Below, piece by piece: positions 41,657 through 53,972 of a stretch of DNA of 64,000 bases. Under the pieces are notes generated by a model. It saw only the letters and a program-made list of their open reading frames with translations. It ran no database searches and was not told the DNA's origin. Origin of the DNA: Vicia villosa (taxonomy: Eukaryota; Streptophyta; Magnoliopsida; Fabales; Fabaceae). The stretch is from the NCBI RefSeq assembly GCF_029867415.1, contig NW_026705419.1, positions 248,001 through 312,000 on the forward strand, written 5' to 3'. Made by a program: the position numbers and the translations under genes. Every line of letters begins with the position of its first letter. Positions within the stretch are counted from its first letter, which is position 1.

Positions 41657-44600
41657 ATCTCCATAAAAGTGACTCTAGGGATGTCCAAGATAGTCCAATT
41701 GTTGAGTTCCTGTCCAGGCGCAGCATGGCAAATGAATCTGGAGAGATCTTCTTCATCATCATCATCCACGGCGAGAACTTGACTTCCAGAACTGGTGCTT
41801 GCACTGACGAACACTTGAGAAATGGGGGGGATCACCTTCTTTCCAGGAATTATGCTGAGCTGAGTAGAAGAAGATGGTTGATACCCAAGGCCATACTTGT
41901 CTCGCTTCTCTTGAACGTCAATCAGCTTGCCCCAGGCACTATGGGGAGTACCAGCTTCTAAGAAAGCCTTAGCATCATTTAAAGACGAGAGGGGCGCTCC
42001 GAGTTCCTTCTTATTCTCGACCACAGGGAGTTTGTCAACTGACACAATCTCTAAGGCTTGAAAGGGTGTCTCTTGTACTTCCCCTTCTACTTCCACATAT
42101 CGGTATGTTGCCAGATTATTGACTACCAGATCCTCTTCACCAGTGATCACAACGATCTTGTCATTCACAACAAATTTCAAACACTGGTGGAGAGTAGATG
42201 TCACAGCTCCAGCAGCATGAATCCAAGGACGACCCAAGAGGCAGGTGTATGAAGGGTTTATATCCATAACGTAGAAGGCAATGTAGAACATGTGAGGACC
42301 AATCAAGACAGGCAGATCAATTTCTCCTTCTACGGACCTTCTAGAACCATCAAATGCTCTAACACTCATAGTGCATGGTCTCATCATAATCCCATCCATA
42401 CTCAGCTTAAACAAAGTGGCCTTGGGCATCACATTAAGAGAAAAACCTGTATCAATCAGAACTCGAGACAACACAGCATCCAGACACTTGACGGAGATAT
42501 GCAATGCTTTGTTGTGTGCTCTACCCTCAGGTGGGAGTTCATCATCAGAAAAACCCAAACAATTACCAGCAGCAATATTGGTCACAACCCCTTCAAACTG
42601 AGGCACGGTAATGTCTTGAGTCACGTGAGCGGAAGCCGGAACTTTCATCAGAGCATCACGATGAGCTTCCGAGTGCACCAAAAGGGACAAGATAGAAATC
42701 TTAGCTTGAGTTTGGTCAAGTTGATCAATCACCTTGTAGTCACTTTTCTTAATGATTCTCAGAAGTTGCTCAACATCTTGTGCATTACGTGTTACAGGAG
42801 GGTCGACTACAACTTGCTTCCCCTTTGCTTGTGCATTAGCGTCCTTATTGGTCTCTTTAGGAAGCGGAGGAGGGGCAGCAAAGATCCGACCACTACGGGT
42901 AATACCACCAGTGCCAGCAATATTTGTGATGCTCGAATTACCCACTGGAGGACAGTCATACTTCTTCCCTCGAATATACACAGCATTATAACTCCAAGGA
43001 ACAGCCTTAGAATCATTCACATGAGAGGGAGCGAGATATGAGGTCGAAGGAGTTGAAGGAGCATTTGGAACCTGAATAACCATCGGAGTTCTCGGAGCTT
43101 GAATGGTCAATGGAGCACTCGGTGCATGAATAACCAGCGGGGTTTTTGGTGCTTGAATGGCCAAAGGCGTGCTCTGAGTCTTTGACGCCTCAGCAGGATG
43201 GTAAGGGATTTCTAGGATGGCCACATCTTCAATAGGAACGACCCTTTCCACTCTAAGAACACCTTCGTCCATTAGTTTCTGAATTTCTTCTTTCAACCTA
43301 GCGCACTCTTGAGGATTAAAAGAACATTGCAAACAGTAGTCATGTAGCTCACACAAAACCTTTTGTTGCAAAAGATGTTCTCTGATAGTTGCTAGCGGCA
43401 TCTTAACCTCACTAACATCATTCACCAGGGTCTGATCATCACATAACTCAATAGCATTGGTCGCACCAGCATGAGGAGGCATAGGGTTATTCTGCACGTT
43501 GGGACCAGTAGGAGTGAATGAGATAAGCTTGTCATCAAGAAGATCCTGAACCTTTAACTTGAATGCTCTACACTTTTCAATAGTATGGCCCGGGGCCCCT
43601 GAATGAAATTCACAACGAGCATTAACATCATAACCAGGAGGGAGAGGGCTAGGTGGAGGCCCAAGTTCACGGAGTTGTACCAATTGACCAGCAATCAACT
43701 GAGGGAGAAGTTGGGCATATGACATCGGAACCAGATCAATACGCCTATCTTGGAATCTTGTTCTTTGCGGGCCCCTTTGACCTTGAGGCCTAGGATTCTG
43801 TTGACGATTCTGAGGAGCAGCAGCTTGTTGTTGCGGTACGAAAGGCTGTTGGGGTGCCATCCATGGTTGTGGAAGAGCAGCAGCATATGCTTGAGGGACA
43901 TATGGACCAGGAACAGCATAAGGCATCGGATAATAAGGAGGTGGAACAGCAGAATATGCAGGAGCTCGGCCTTGGTCAACAGAAGCGGTGCTAGTTTCAC
44001 CTTCCTTCTTCTTCACAAACCCAGAATACGGCTTCTTACCATTACCACTTGAGGTGCTAGGATTAGTAACACCTTGAATGGTGCCGGCTTTGACACAGTT
44101 CTCAACCCTCTCACCAATGATGACCACATCCGAAAAGGAAGGAGAAGTATTACTAACCATGTGCTGAAGATATGGCCCTTTCAGAGTTCCCATAAACAGA
44201 TCAATTAATTCTCGGTCCAATAAGGGAGGTTGAACTCGAGCAGCAAGTTCACGCCATCTCTGGGCATATTCCTTAAAGGACTCTTCAGATTTCTGTGACA
44301 TATTCTGCAGCTAGGCACGGCTAGGAGCCATAGCAGTATTGTAGTGGTATTGTTTCAAGAAGGCATCAACAAGTTCTCCCCAAGTAATGACATTAGACCT
44401 CTCGAGTTTCATATACCACTCCAACGGGGCTCCAGTGAGACTATCCTGGAAGAAATGCATAAGCAGAGGTTCGTTCTCAGCGTGAGCAGCCATCTTACGG
44501 CAGTAGGAACGAATGTGAGTCTCTGGGCAGGTAACTCCCTTGTACTTATCAAAATCTGGCACCTTGAACTTCGGGGGAATAACAATCCCAGGTACCAAGC

Positions 44601-44961
44601 ACATAGCAGCGGTGTCGAAACTTGAAGTTTTAGCCACCTCAACAGCCTTGAGACGTTCTTCAAGAGCTTGGTACATCTTAGCAGTCTCGGTCAACTCAGC
44701 ACTGAGATCATGTTCAAGATCAATAACCTCAGGGTGGTCGTCCACTACTTTAAGTGTCTCATTAATAGGAGTCTCTTTAGTTTTCGTCCCTCCGTCGATA
44801 GAAGTGGTAGGAACATCCTTGACCAAACTAGCGACGCTCTTTCTGAGTTCATCCTGTCCTTGAACAACGGCATGGAGAGTCTCCATAAGTTGGGCCATTC
44901 TTTCCCCCATAACATCCATATCCCTACGGAGGGCAGCTTGATTCTGTTCAAATTGTTCCAT
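41653..44961 (-). pseudogene. gag-pro: E3 gag-protease, one nonsense codon
   Basis: Starts MEQFEQNQAALRRD at 44961 after an acceptor-like ATTTTTCAG (45073). The gag core is present (FKVPDFDKYKGVTCP, LEWYMKLE, FKEYAQRWRELA), but a TAG at 44311-44313 stands where E1 and E2 have Gln (TQLRG, DQLRS). Downstream the frame is open: Pro/Gln-rich region, knuckle CEFHSGAPGHTIEKC, second Cys patch CLQCSFNPQEC, a repeated APxxPLxIQ segment and protease DTGFSLNVMP (Phe for the usual first Ser). The stop coincides with the intron donor. A single read-through would restore most of the frame, so decay is recent or mild. Confidence 0.92.
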
Positions 44962-45340
44962 GATTCTCTTCTCGTTGTTTCTGGTGCGGTAAGGATGTAA
45001 GGAAGTCAGCTTTGTTGTTGAAGCAGAAATCTGTTGCTCAAAGGGACCCCAATTAGTTTCTTGTACAATAACCTGAAAAATGCAATGTGATAATGTGAAT
45101 GTATGAGTGCATGTGTGCGTATGACGTGATGTGCCATTTTCAGAGTATCCAAGATTTAATATTGATCCAGAATAGCTAACAATGTGACAAAAGATAAGTA
45201 TCAAGAGAAACTAGTTCTTTTTCATTCATAACAGAAATTTAAATTTGGACAAGCCATACATCACCAAGATAGTTCAACAAGGGAAATAAAAGACCCCATC
45301 CAACAAGTCTGGTGGTGGTCGAAACATACAGACTTAAACA
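44962..45340 (-). other. E3 spacer between ORF1 and gag
   Basis: About 380 bp without a gene; ATGTGAATGTATGAGTGC-like low complexity (45085-45130) precedes TGCATTTTTCAG|GTTATT on the element strand, a good 3' splice site, as in E1. Confidence 0.5.
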
Positions 45341-47197
45341 TCAATCCATCTGAATATAAAACAGAGGTCCTCCTTGTCTGAAGTGCTCGTCGCTCCACTT
45401 CTTAGTTTCATCAAACAGTTTCTTGGTTGCTTCTCGATCTCTTCCTTTAAGAAGGCTTTGAATCACCTCATCTTTGCGAAACAAATGCCCATCTAGCTTC
45501 TTGCAGCACTCCCTGAGTTCGTCACATCCTTTGCATTCTGGGAGATAATCCTTCTCAGATACGTCCTCCATACCCATCATTCGATCTCTGAGCTTGGCAT
45601 TTTCTTCTGTTAGTCGAGTATTACGGAGGTGACTTCCTTTCAGTTGAGTCTCAACTGCCATTCTTTGAGTGGTCTCTTCTTCCAGTTTCTTTTTCAGATT
45701 CTTCACTTCAACTCTAGCATCCCTTTCTATCTTGAGCTTATGAGCTTTCAAGTCTTCTCGGTACTCTCGCTTGAGTTTCTCTTCTGCCTCTTTCATGGCC
45801 CTTTTTAGGATCTTCTGGTGATCCTCAACAATAACAGTAGTATCTCTTTCACCTTTTTCCGTTCTAGCCCTCTTTTGAACTCTGGAAGATCCTCCCTTCA
45901 GCATTTTGGCTTCGTGTGTCAACTCAACCTTTTTCTGGTCCACAAGACAATGTTTCGGTTGCGCATCTGACTTCTTTTCGTGCAATTGGGTGCTTTCCAT
46001 ATCTACCTGGATACAATTCTCAGCAGGCACAGTGGCAATTGGAATCTTAGGTGGTTGCTCGTACAATGGGTTAACCTTCGGGAAAGGCAACAGGCGATCT
46101 TTAACTCTATCTTCAACCCAATCTGTATAGGCTTGTTTGGCAACGGCATTCTTTTCACCTAGAGAAATCTGATCATTTGTATGGATGCTATTCCAGGCAC
46201 TCCTCACTTTTTCTAGACCCTTTGGATCGGTTCCCTTTTCAAAGCAAACGGATTCGAATATCTCTTTGTCCAAAGGCTTGTCTTCAAGTGCAAAACCCAA
46301 CTGACGCAGCGCTAGCTTAGGATTATAATTGATAACACCTTTCGTTCCTATGAGAGGAACGTTGTCAAAAGTACCACAGCTAGTTATAACTTTCTCCACG
46401 TCCATTCCAGTGGGACACCAGACAATGTCATTTCCGGTAAGCCCCATGATCCTTTGAGGCCATTTCTGAGTAGAAGTAATGAAAGGACCACTTGTAGGTA
46501 GGTGGGACTTAAACCAGGTGTATAACAACGGCAAACAATTTCTTATGGCTCCCCCTTTCCCATGTCGAGAGTGAATGGAATAGTACGTATCGGCTAGCAA
46601 AGTAGGGATCGGATTCTTATCCACGAAAAGACATATAGCGGCCAGATCAACGAACTTGTGAATGTTAGGGAACATCACGATCCCATAAATCAAAACGGCC
46701 AGAAGGGCGTTGAAAGCTTCCCACAACTTTTTGTTAGCCAATTCTTGAGCCTTTTCAATCAAGAAACTCATGTAGAAACCATGAGTGTTACCATTCTTCT
46801 TCCAATTTCCATGAACGTCTCTTATGCTCAAATAAAGAGCGTTGGCAATGTAGTCCAAATCAGGCTTCTCTGGGACACAAACGAAAGCAACCTTGTGTTG
46901 AATCTTGATATTGAGAAAGTGAGAGTACTCCTCGAGAGTGGGAGCCAACTGATAGCCTGAGAAGGTGAAACAACGCAAGTCAGGATCATAGAACTGGAGA
47001 AGAGTAGATAAACCCCATTCGTCGACGTGTGAGTCCAAAAGAGTCAAGATGTTTCCATAATTCTCAGTGAACACAGTTTTATTATGACCAGTGATCAATC
47101 CACCCAATTGCCCCAATTGAATCAAGCCTTCGCGATGGAAACTGTAAGTGTGAGTACGCCTTGTAGCTTCTCTGGTAGCGGTCACGTTGTTAGCCAT
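45341..47197 (-). CDS. E3 ORF1 protein (Ogre-specific extra ORF)
   Basis: 618 residues from MANNVTATREATRR; the frame is open upstream to 47374, but a splice-like CCATTTTTCAG lies between, so this ATG is preferred. It shares CFTFSGYQLAPTLEEYSHFL, AVLIYGIVMFPN and GTKGVINYNPKLALRQLGFA with E1/E2. The C-terminal 220 residues form a long coiled coil (QKILKRAMKEAEEKLKREYR and on) with a Cys-rich bit CKGCDELRECC. It is longer than its E1/E2 homologues through this coil. No stop is seen, so ORF1 outlived gag and pol in this copy. The function is unknown. Confidence 0.88.
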   Translation of the reverse strand: MANNVTATREATRRTHTYSFHREGLIQLGQLGGLITGHNKTVFTENYGNILTLLDSHVDEWGLSTLLQFYDPDLRCFTFSGYQLAPTLEEYSHFLNIKIQHKVAFVCVPEKPDLDYIANALYLSIRDVHGNWKKNGNTHGFYMSFLIEKAQELANKKLWEAFNALLAVLIYGIVMFPNIHKFVDLAAICLFVDKNPIPTLLADTYYSIHSRHGKGGAIRNCLPLLYTWFKSHLPTSGPFITSTQKWPQRIMGLTGNDIVWCPTGMDVEKVITSCGTFDNVPLIGTKGVINYNPKLALRQLGFALEDKPLDKEIFESVCFEKGTDPKGLEKVRSAWNSIHTNDQISLGEKNAVAKQAYTDWVEDRVKDRLLPFPKVNPLYEQPPKIPIATVPAENCIQVDMESTQLHEKKSDAQPKHCLVDQKKVELTHEAKMLKGGSSRVQKRARTEKGERDTTVIVEDHQKILKRAMKEAEEKLKREYREDLKAHKLKIERDARVEVKNLKKKLEEETTQRMAVETQLKGSHLRNTRLTEENAKLRDRMMGMEDVSEKDYLPECKGCDELRECCKKLDGHLFRKDEVIQSLLKGRDREATKKLFDETKKWSDEHFRQGGPLFYIQMD

Positions 47198-47957
47198 CCT
47201 GGATGAAAAGTAATAACCTCGGATACCCTGAAAAATGGCATGCATATGAGAAATAATACTATTTTTCTTCTTCTCTTTTTTTTTTTTGGAAAATAAATAT
47301 GCTATGATGAAAATGATGCAATGGAGATTCTCCCAATATGAGAGAGTTGTTGTGTCGTCTCTGAGCAGAATCACACGTCATAAGGTCAAAGGTTCGGCAT
47401 AGGTGCCACACAGCCATAAGAACAATAGTCACCAACAGAGCAGAATAGTCACCAACGGTACCTGTCATGTATATCCCTCCCCACTCACAGGTGAATCTAG
47501 GTCAGGGTAAGGTCATGGAACGCAGTATACGGTCCGCCCGAAGGTAAGCATCATCACAGCGCGGATGCGGGTGACGATAATACCTCCGTTTGAAACCACT
47601 ACTCTGCTCGTAGTCACATGATCCATCCCGAGAGGTACACCTCGAGACAAACCATGCTCCCACTCTATCCTAGGGTACCTAAAGTGCACTCATAGCCTGT
47701 GTATTGGGCCTTTTACCTCATAGAATCATCCCACCCAACCTGCAAACAGAGAAAATATGTGGCCCCCACGGGGACCCATAATATAGTCCAGATGCATGCG
47801 AAAAGTAAACATGATATGCAAGCAAGAAGTAAACATGGTATGCAAGCATATATACAAAACGCAAAACGCATAAACAAATAAATAAACACCCAATAAAAGA
47901 AACAAACAAAGGCTAGGATCGACTCGCTAAGAATGGACCAGCACAGGTCTATCAACA
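47198..47957 (-). other. E3 leader between PBS and ORF1
   Basis: 760 bp without a supported gene. It contains GGGGAGGGATATAC on the element strand near 47475, comparable with the E1/E2 leaders, AACATGGTATGCAAGC-type repeats (47810-47850) and a poly-A/T stretch beside the ORF1 acceptor. Confidence 0.55.
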
Positions 47958-47975
47958 TCCCCAGCAGAGTCGCCA
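47958..47975 (-). other. E3 primer-binding site (tRNA-Arg type)
   Basis: TGGCGACTCTGCTGGGGA on the element strand, 2 nt inside the LTR; identical to the E1 site. Confidence 0.88.
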
Positions 47976-48113
47976 GCTGTCGCACGCTCGCGAAAAAATG
48001 AACAGAGTCGCCACCAATATATTTATCCCATAAGGGAAAGGGATATCAGAAAACCTAACAAAGGGAAGGAACAGGGTCTTGCGACCAGAGAATCTAGGTG
48101 CGGGAGTCGGTTA

Positions 48114-48143
48114 CGCGAGGGGAAGGTGCTAGCACCCCACGCG
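48114..48143 (-). promoter_or_regulatory. U5 hairpin of E3
   Basis: Arms CGCGTGGGG and CCCCTCGCG on the element strand, eight of nine pairs (one U-U), loop TGCTAGCACCTT. The arm sequence is quite different from E1, yet the pairing is kept. Confidence 0.6.
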
Positions 48144-48635
48144 CCCATCGTACTCGATGATATCCACCTATGTTTGTTTCTATCTAAAGGGTGTATAACT
48201 ATGTCTATGTCTAAACGCAAAATGAATGCAAAATGTAGGGAAAATAAAGAATTGTACTCGCACGGGCCCTACCCCGCTGCCTACGTATCCTTTTCAGGAA
48301 TCAGAGTTACCGTAGCTCGGCTTACGATTTTCTGTTTGTTTTTGTGTTTTTTAATTGGGCGGCGTTAACGCTCGCGCTCTTGCATAAGGGGACAGCCTAG
48401 GATGCAATGGAGCGGAGATAACAATGCCCTTAGAAAGAAGAAAAAGAGAGATTGGTTTGTGTCTTTTAGGGTAATTCCATGATGACGAGAACCCACTACA
48501 AGGTCTCGCATCACTTCCTTACTTTGTGTTAAATCTGACCATTTATTAGTGTTTTAAGTGTTTTTGGTTGGTGTTTTTTATGGGGATTTATTTGGGACTT
48601 AGATCATACCAAAAAGAGTTTTGTTTTGCATATTT

Positions 48636-48924
48636 AGAGAATGCACATCGAGGCCTACGCCACAATCGTTTCTCTAAATAGCGGTTAAGAAATACATCGA
48701 GGCTTCACACCTCAATCATTTCTTCTCCGCTAAGTAAAGGAAATACAAAAAGGAGTTCTTTTGTGAGTACTTAGAGAATGTACACCGAGGCCTACACCAC
48801 AATCGTTTCTCTAAGCAACGGTTAAGAAATACATCGAGGCTTCACACCTCAATCATTTCTTCTCCGCTAAGTAGGAAAGAACATACATCGGGGCCTACAC
48901 CCCAATCATTTCCTTCCTACTATG
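48636..48924 (-). repeat. Hairpin array in the E3 LTR
   Basis: Alternating units with arms AGAGAA/TTCTCT, AAGAAAT/ATTTCTT (outer TAGCGG/CCGCTA) and GTAGGAA/TTCCTAC enclose a common core of ACATCGAGGCCTACACC type. The first two unit types occur twice, the third once. In the inner part GAGG/CCTC changes to GGGG/CCCC. Confidence 0.75.
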
Positions 48925-50743
48925 AAATATAGTAACGGTATGATCTTCATCGATATTTATTAAGTATTTTAAAAGTTGAAAAGAAAAAGGGGATGACGAG
49001 GGAACTATTCCTAAATTCTAGTCTAAGTTGTCTATACAAGGGAATTAAAATGATAAAACTATACAATTTATTAATAGGAACTATACATGGAATAAGCAAA
49101 GGAAAATTAATGTGCGACAAATAAAATTGAGAACTATAGCAAACAAATTGGCATTCACAAACATACATATATCAATTAATTATATACAAAAAATCGAGAC
49201 TAAAATGAATTCCTAAGTCTATTAACAAGTTATTTACAAGGAAGTGTTAAAACAAAGAAATTTCAAACATATTGTGAAGAAAAACATTTATTAAAAGGAC
49301 TAAAAACAATTAGAAAAATAACAAAAATCGTGACAATTATTTACACACCCTAAAATATCTAAAACAAATTTTTATTGGTTTTTTATTTGAGTGGAAACTG
49401 ATTTATCAAACAAAAACTAGAAGAAAAACAAATTTACACAAAAAATGTAAAATGCTACTGGCAGGGGTGTATTAGCAATTTCAATATGCACTAAAATTAT
49501 GTACAAGCAAAAATTGGGCCTGTTCAGGGGGGTGTGGAAAATAGTTGGCGCCAAGGCCTGGTCTATCGAGGTACGTATGTATCAGCAAAATAGGGGTATA
49601 TTCCCAAAAAAGTCCCAGGCCCATGCGATCCTACGGCCCAATGCTTCACAAACCACTTGTTCCACATTCATTATTATTCTCAGCATGTTATTTTTATAGC
49701 ATATGGTTTTATTATTGGCATTCAATTAGTATAGACGTTGTATCAATAGGTCATGGCTTTCTTAAGTGAGATAAGACAAAAACATTGCTGGACCAGTCAT
49801 GCGCCTACACCTCATCATTCAATCATTGACTAAAAGAAAAAACGCAGTAAAATGGGAACAACAGCCAACACATACGTGCCACGCATGCATAACGGAAGAG
49901 AGAGAGGAAACTATGCATAGACGCCGGAGAACCACCTCCGGTCGTCTTCTCCGGCCAACTCACGGCGGAGAGCCAACCAAAATTTCCAGAAACGCCGAGA
50001 GATGACACCTCTCTCCTCGGAATTCCACACTGATTACAGATCCGGTGTTAGATTCTATTAATCTTTGCTCTATTATTCAAACCGAACACTTCTTTCAAGC
50101 CCTAACATGAACAAAACTTCATTAAAACCGAACTTAAACGCGTGAACGAGGTTCAAATCACTCATAGCACTCAAAAGGTGATCTAATCATTCTGACAACA
50201 ATTATTCAGAGCGAACCGGATCCAATCATCAAGAACAACGAAAAACTATACCAGAACGTATCATAAACACTACATGACCTATCATGTGTAGCTAGCATGC
50301 TGAGAAGTTTGCAGGACTTACCTGAACAAGTTCTTGATTCCAAATTTGAGAGCACTCCGCTTCTTGAGATATTGAAGATGATGACGCCGCAGTAGCTCCG
50401 GAATGCCGAGAAGTAGATTCAGAGGTGATGCATGATGAGAGAGGCAGAGAATCTTGCTCGTAGCTGCACTATTGAAGATGGATATAGAGCTCTGATTTGA
50501 GAAGGTGATGATGATGATTTTGACCGGAGAAGGTGGTTGTGGTGGTGATGTTCAAGGTGAGTGGAGGGAGAAGGTTGTTATGGCAGTTAGGAAACGGTTA
50601 GGGTGGTTGAGAGATGAAGAGAGAGATGCGTGTAGAAGAGTTTGTTGAAGATGAGGGGAGAGAGAGAGTGAGAAAGAAAAATGAAGTGCTTTTGTAAAAC
50701 TGAGAAAAGTGAAGCGTGGACCCTTGCTATGAAGAGATTTTGG

Positions 50744-50754
50744 TATTTATATGG
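50744..50754 (-). promoter_or_regulatory. TATA box of the E3 5' LTR
   Basis: CCATATAAATA on the element strand, about 1.67 kb into the LTR, followed by a CT-rich leader. Confidence 0.55.
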
Positions 50755-52428
50755 TGAGTGAGGTTGCATGGCATAATGTGTGGGTGCATGTAGTGTAGTA
50801 TTCCCTTGGAGCTTAGTGAACAAGTTTGGATTTGTGGTAGGTTACAGCATGCCTTTCACGTGCATGGCTGAGTATGGGAATGAAGCTTGGGTGAATAGTG
50901 TAAAGAGAGTGTGAGAGTTTTCCTTTGGTTTCATGATGAAATGCATGGCTTTGAAACTTTACAACTCAATAATCCCATGACCATTTTACGGAAATTGAGG
51001 CCAAGTGAAAGATGGGATATGGTAGAACATACTTCATGTTGGAGTTAGCTTGAGATGTTGTTCAGAAACTCTCCAAAATTGCCTTGGAACATGATGATGC
51101 ATAACTTATGTGAATGCCTGTATGCATGACCTAAGGCCTGGCTTGATCCTTGTCCAAATGAACTTTTGTAAGAGCACGACTTTAGAGCTTTGTATCTTGC
51201 TGATCATGCTACCAAAATTAATTGCCATTAGCTTGTTGGATAGAGGGCATGGCAAGGATGAATTTGGCACTGACGTTGGTCTCAATGGAAATTCGTAGAA
51301 TCCTAAAATTAGTTTCAAATTTGGCGCGCCAAGTGTTTGACGAAATGCTGCGCGCGTGACTTGGATTTCTGTCTGGCCAGAAGCATGATCTTGGCATTGC
51401 GAGAAGGCCACTTTGGAGGCTCATAACCGATTCATTACCCACTCAATGGACTTGGTTCTTGTTTCAATGGATAGAGGAAGTGGCAAAGAATATACTTGTA
51501 CCAAGTTTGCTTTTATAGGGGCCCTGAATTGGCATATAATTAGCTTCAAATTTGGCACGCCACGTGCTCGATGAAATGCGTCACGTATGACAAGGAATAT
51601 GCCCAGCTTCATGACTTGATTCAGATGAAAATCTTCCACTTCCAACCTTAATAACTCTTGATCCAGGCTTCAAATGGAAAAATGTTCAACTACAAAGTTG
51701 TTCTCCTCCATGAGAGGAACAACTTTGATGTGGGAAATTTCTCCAAATAATGTCATTTGCCACGTGTAAACTGATGGTGAAGTGGACTGTTCATCAAACT
51801 TTTAAGAGCCAAAAAATTTTCTAAGTATGAAACTTTCCACTTTGATTTTTTCTATTTTTGGCAACTTTTGTCAAACTCCCGATTTTATTCATTTCTCGAC
51901 TTTTCTTGACCGATTTTCCACCAAAAGTCAATATTCGACTAATTCTTCCGATTTCGACCCAAAAGTCAACTGTTCTGATTTTTCTCCGATTTCAATGAAA
52001 TTCCCGATTAATCCACTTCTAGCCAATGGAAATCATCTGAACGCCTCCACACGGTCATCTTACCATCTCCTTGCATAAAATCAACTATTGATCAGCGTAT
52101 TTGACCAAAAAGTCAACTGCGTTGACTTTGGTCAAGAAACCCTAATTCAGGATAATCCGATGAACATCGAGCTCGTACTTTTCAACCAATGCCTTGAGTT
52201 GAGAATGAGAGAACCCTAATCCATGAGGACTTCAATGAACATAGAGCCGCATGATTACACCTCAGATCCACACATTTGGTAGGAAATCCTCTGCCATAAA
52301 AGCTATCCCTTGCTAGTCTCTGATTAATACCAATGATATGAATGCATGAGTTGGATTATGATCTAATGATGTATGTATGTGAATTATAAGCCAGATAAAT
52401 AAGGGTAGGACAAATTTGGGGTATGACA

Positions 52429-53301
52429 ATTATCAGCATGTATTAATGTCACATGGTACACATACAGAAGGAAAATACACGTATCCTAGCAACATATATC
52501 AACTGGTCCATTTTATTTTAAGTATAATAAGACAAAGAACATGCCAGAGCCAATCACAGCCACCCACGTCATTTCCTAATGATTGAGAATAGGACAAAAA
52601 TAACAAAATACTGGGAATACCAACCAATACGCACGCGCCACGTAAGATGCACAGAAAAAGAAATAAAAAGAAACAGATGCCGGAGACGGAGCTCCGGTCA
52701 TCTTCTCCGGCACTCACCACGGTGGCCGGTTCATAAATTTTCCAGAAAAACAAAAAGATAGCCTCTCCTGACTCGGAATCCTGCCCTGAATTCGAATCTC
52801 CCATTAGATTTCTCTGATTCTAACCCTAACATGCAAACCGAACCACATTTCACAAACCCTAACTTGAACAAACCTTACTAAAACTAAACCTAAGCACATC
52901 AGTCCACTCCTAAGCATCTACAGGATATGAACACAAGGCTTAAACAGGTAAACAACTAGCATTCCAAACAGAACGAACCAGATCAAGAACAAGAGTTCCA
53001 TAGCAACGTGATACATAGCAAAGCATACATATGAGTCTCATTTCAGATCTAAATGGCCTGTCGCATGCGTCTACTATGCTGAGAGAGTCTTCAGATCTTA
53101 CCTGATGAAGTCTTGAATTCGAACGCAACAGAAAGATCTCTGCGAGTTGCTTCCACTTCCTTGAATCTTGATTCACCACTCCTTTTGTACGAAGATGATG
53201 ATAGTTGCAGTGCTGAGCAGGAAGATGATGAGGATCGTGTGGTGATGATGTTGAAGGTGTGATGAAGATCGATGAGGGAAAAGAGAGTTGTGGTTGTTGT
53301 T
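52429..53301 (-). repeat. E6: fragment of an older E3-family LTR
   Basis: It aligns by eye with E3 LTR positions of about 49670-50580: ATTATCAGCATG start, the CCGGAG inverted repeat (52680-52715), CTAACATG.. and the TTACCTGA..AAGTCTTGA region. Many substitutions and indels show it is older. E3 abuts its left edge and E5 its right edge, so both inserted into this LTR. Confidence 0.7.
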
Positions 53302-53539
53302 TGTCATACCCCAAAATTTGCCCACACTTTTCAAAAATTCAAAAATATTTTCAAAATTGGATTTTTATAAAATTTTGGGTTCATTTACATTGACATCCTG
53401 AATTTTATGAATATTTGATTTAAAGTCTATTTTAAAATATAATAGTTTACTCTTAAATTATTTATATTTTAATAAATAGAAAAATGCTGACCGATGCTTC
53501 ATACACTTTCAATTGGCTTTTTATTTCAAATAAATAATA

Positions 53540-53607
53540 TAGCACAATTGGTAAGGAATTAAGGTTGCAATTACTGGGTCCTGAGTTCAAATCTCACTTC
53601 TAACATT
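53540..53607 (+). other. tRNA-like module (A and B boxes) in the E5 LTR
   Basis: TAGCACAATTGGTAA and GAGTTCAAATCTC are 43 nt apart start to start, as in tRNA genes, with ACTGGGTCCT before the B box and a T7 run after it. No full cloverleaf is evident. It has the same orientation as the LTR. Confidence 0.6.
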
Positions 53608-53972
53608 TTTTTCCCTTTTTGCTTCTAATTGTAGTTTTAATTATATTTTCATTTTATATCCAAAAATCACAAAAAAGATATTTTTATAATTTTAATATTT
53701 AATTTTCGTTTTTTAATTTTAGGTTTTTTTAAATAATAATTTTTAATTCAGTTTATGCATATTTTATCAAAAAGAGTCCAAAAACCCTAAAAAAAGAATT
53801 AAATCTTTTCCATATTTGTCATAGTTGTTTCGTATTGGTCATATTGTGTCATGCTAACCTCTGATTGGTCCAAATAGTGTCAGCTTGTTCATTAAGAAAA
53901 TCATGATATTATTTGATTGATTATTGGTTAATACTAATATTATTTTTCCTTTTATGTTAACCTAATATTATA

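Larger units (their letters stand above)
38753..52428 (-). mobile_element. E3: Ogre-type retrotransposon, 5' part only in the window
   Basis: 5' LTR, PBS, leader, ORF1, gag-pro, intron and pol up to the early integrase are present; the remainder lies beyond E2, outside the window. Two nonsense codons plus the E2 insertion make it dead. Its proteins differ clearly from E1 and E2, so it belongs to a third Ogre subfamily. Confidence 0.93.
47978..52428 (-). repeat. E3 5' LTR (4451 bp)
   Basis: On the element strand it opens TGTCATACCCC and closes GTGCGACA. It contains the U5 hairpin (48114-48143), a hairpin array (48636-48924), a GCCGGAGAA..TTCTCCGGC inverted repeat (near 49922-49955) and a TATA box (50744-50754). 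No gene is supported. The right flank ATTAT is the candidate target duplication. Confidence 0.93.

Noticed and set aside
42292..43041. 249-codon plus-strand ORF opposite E3 gag-pro
   Set aside because: It is the shadow of a real coding frame; its sequence has no recognisable domain.
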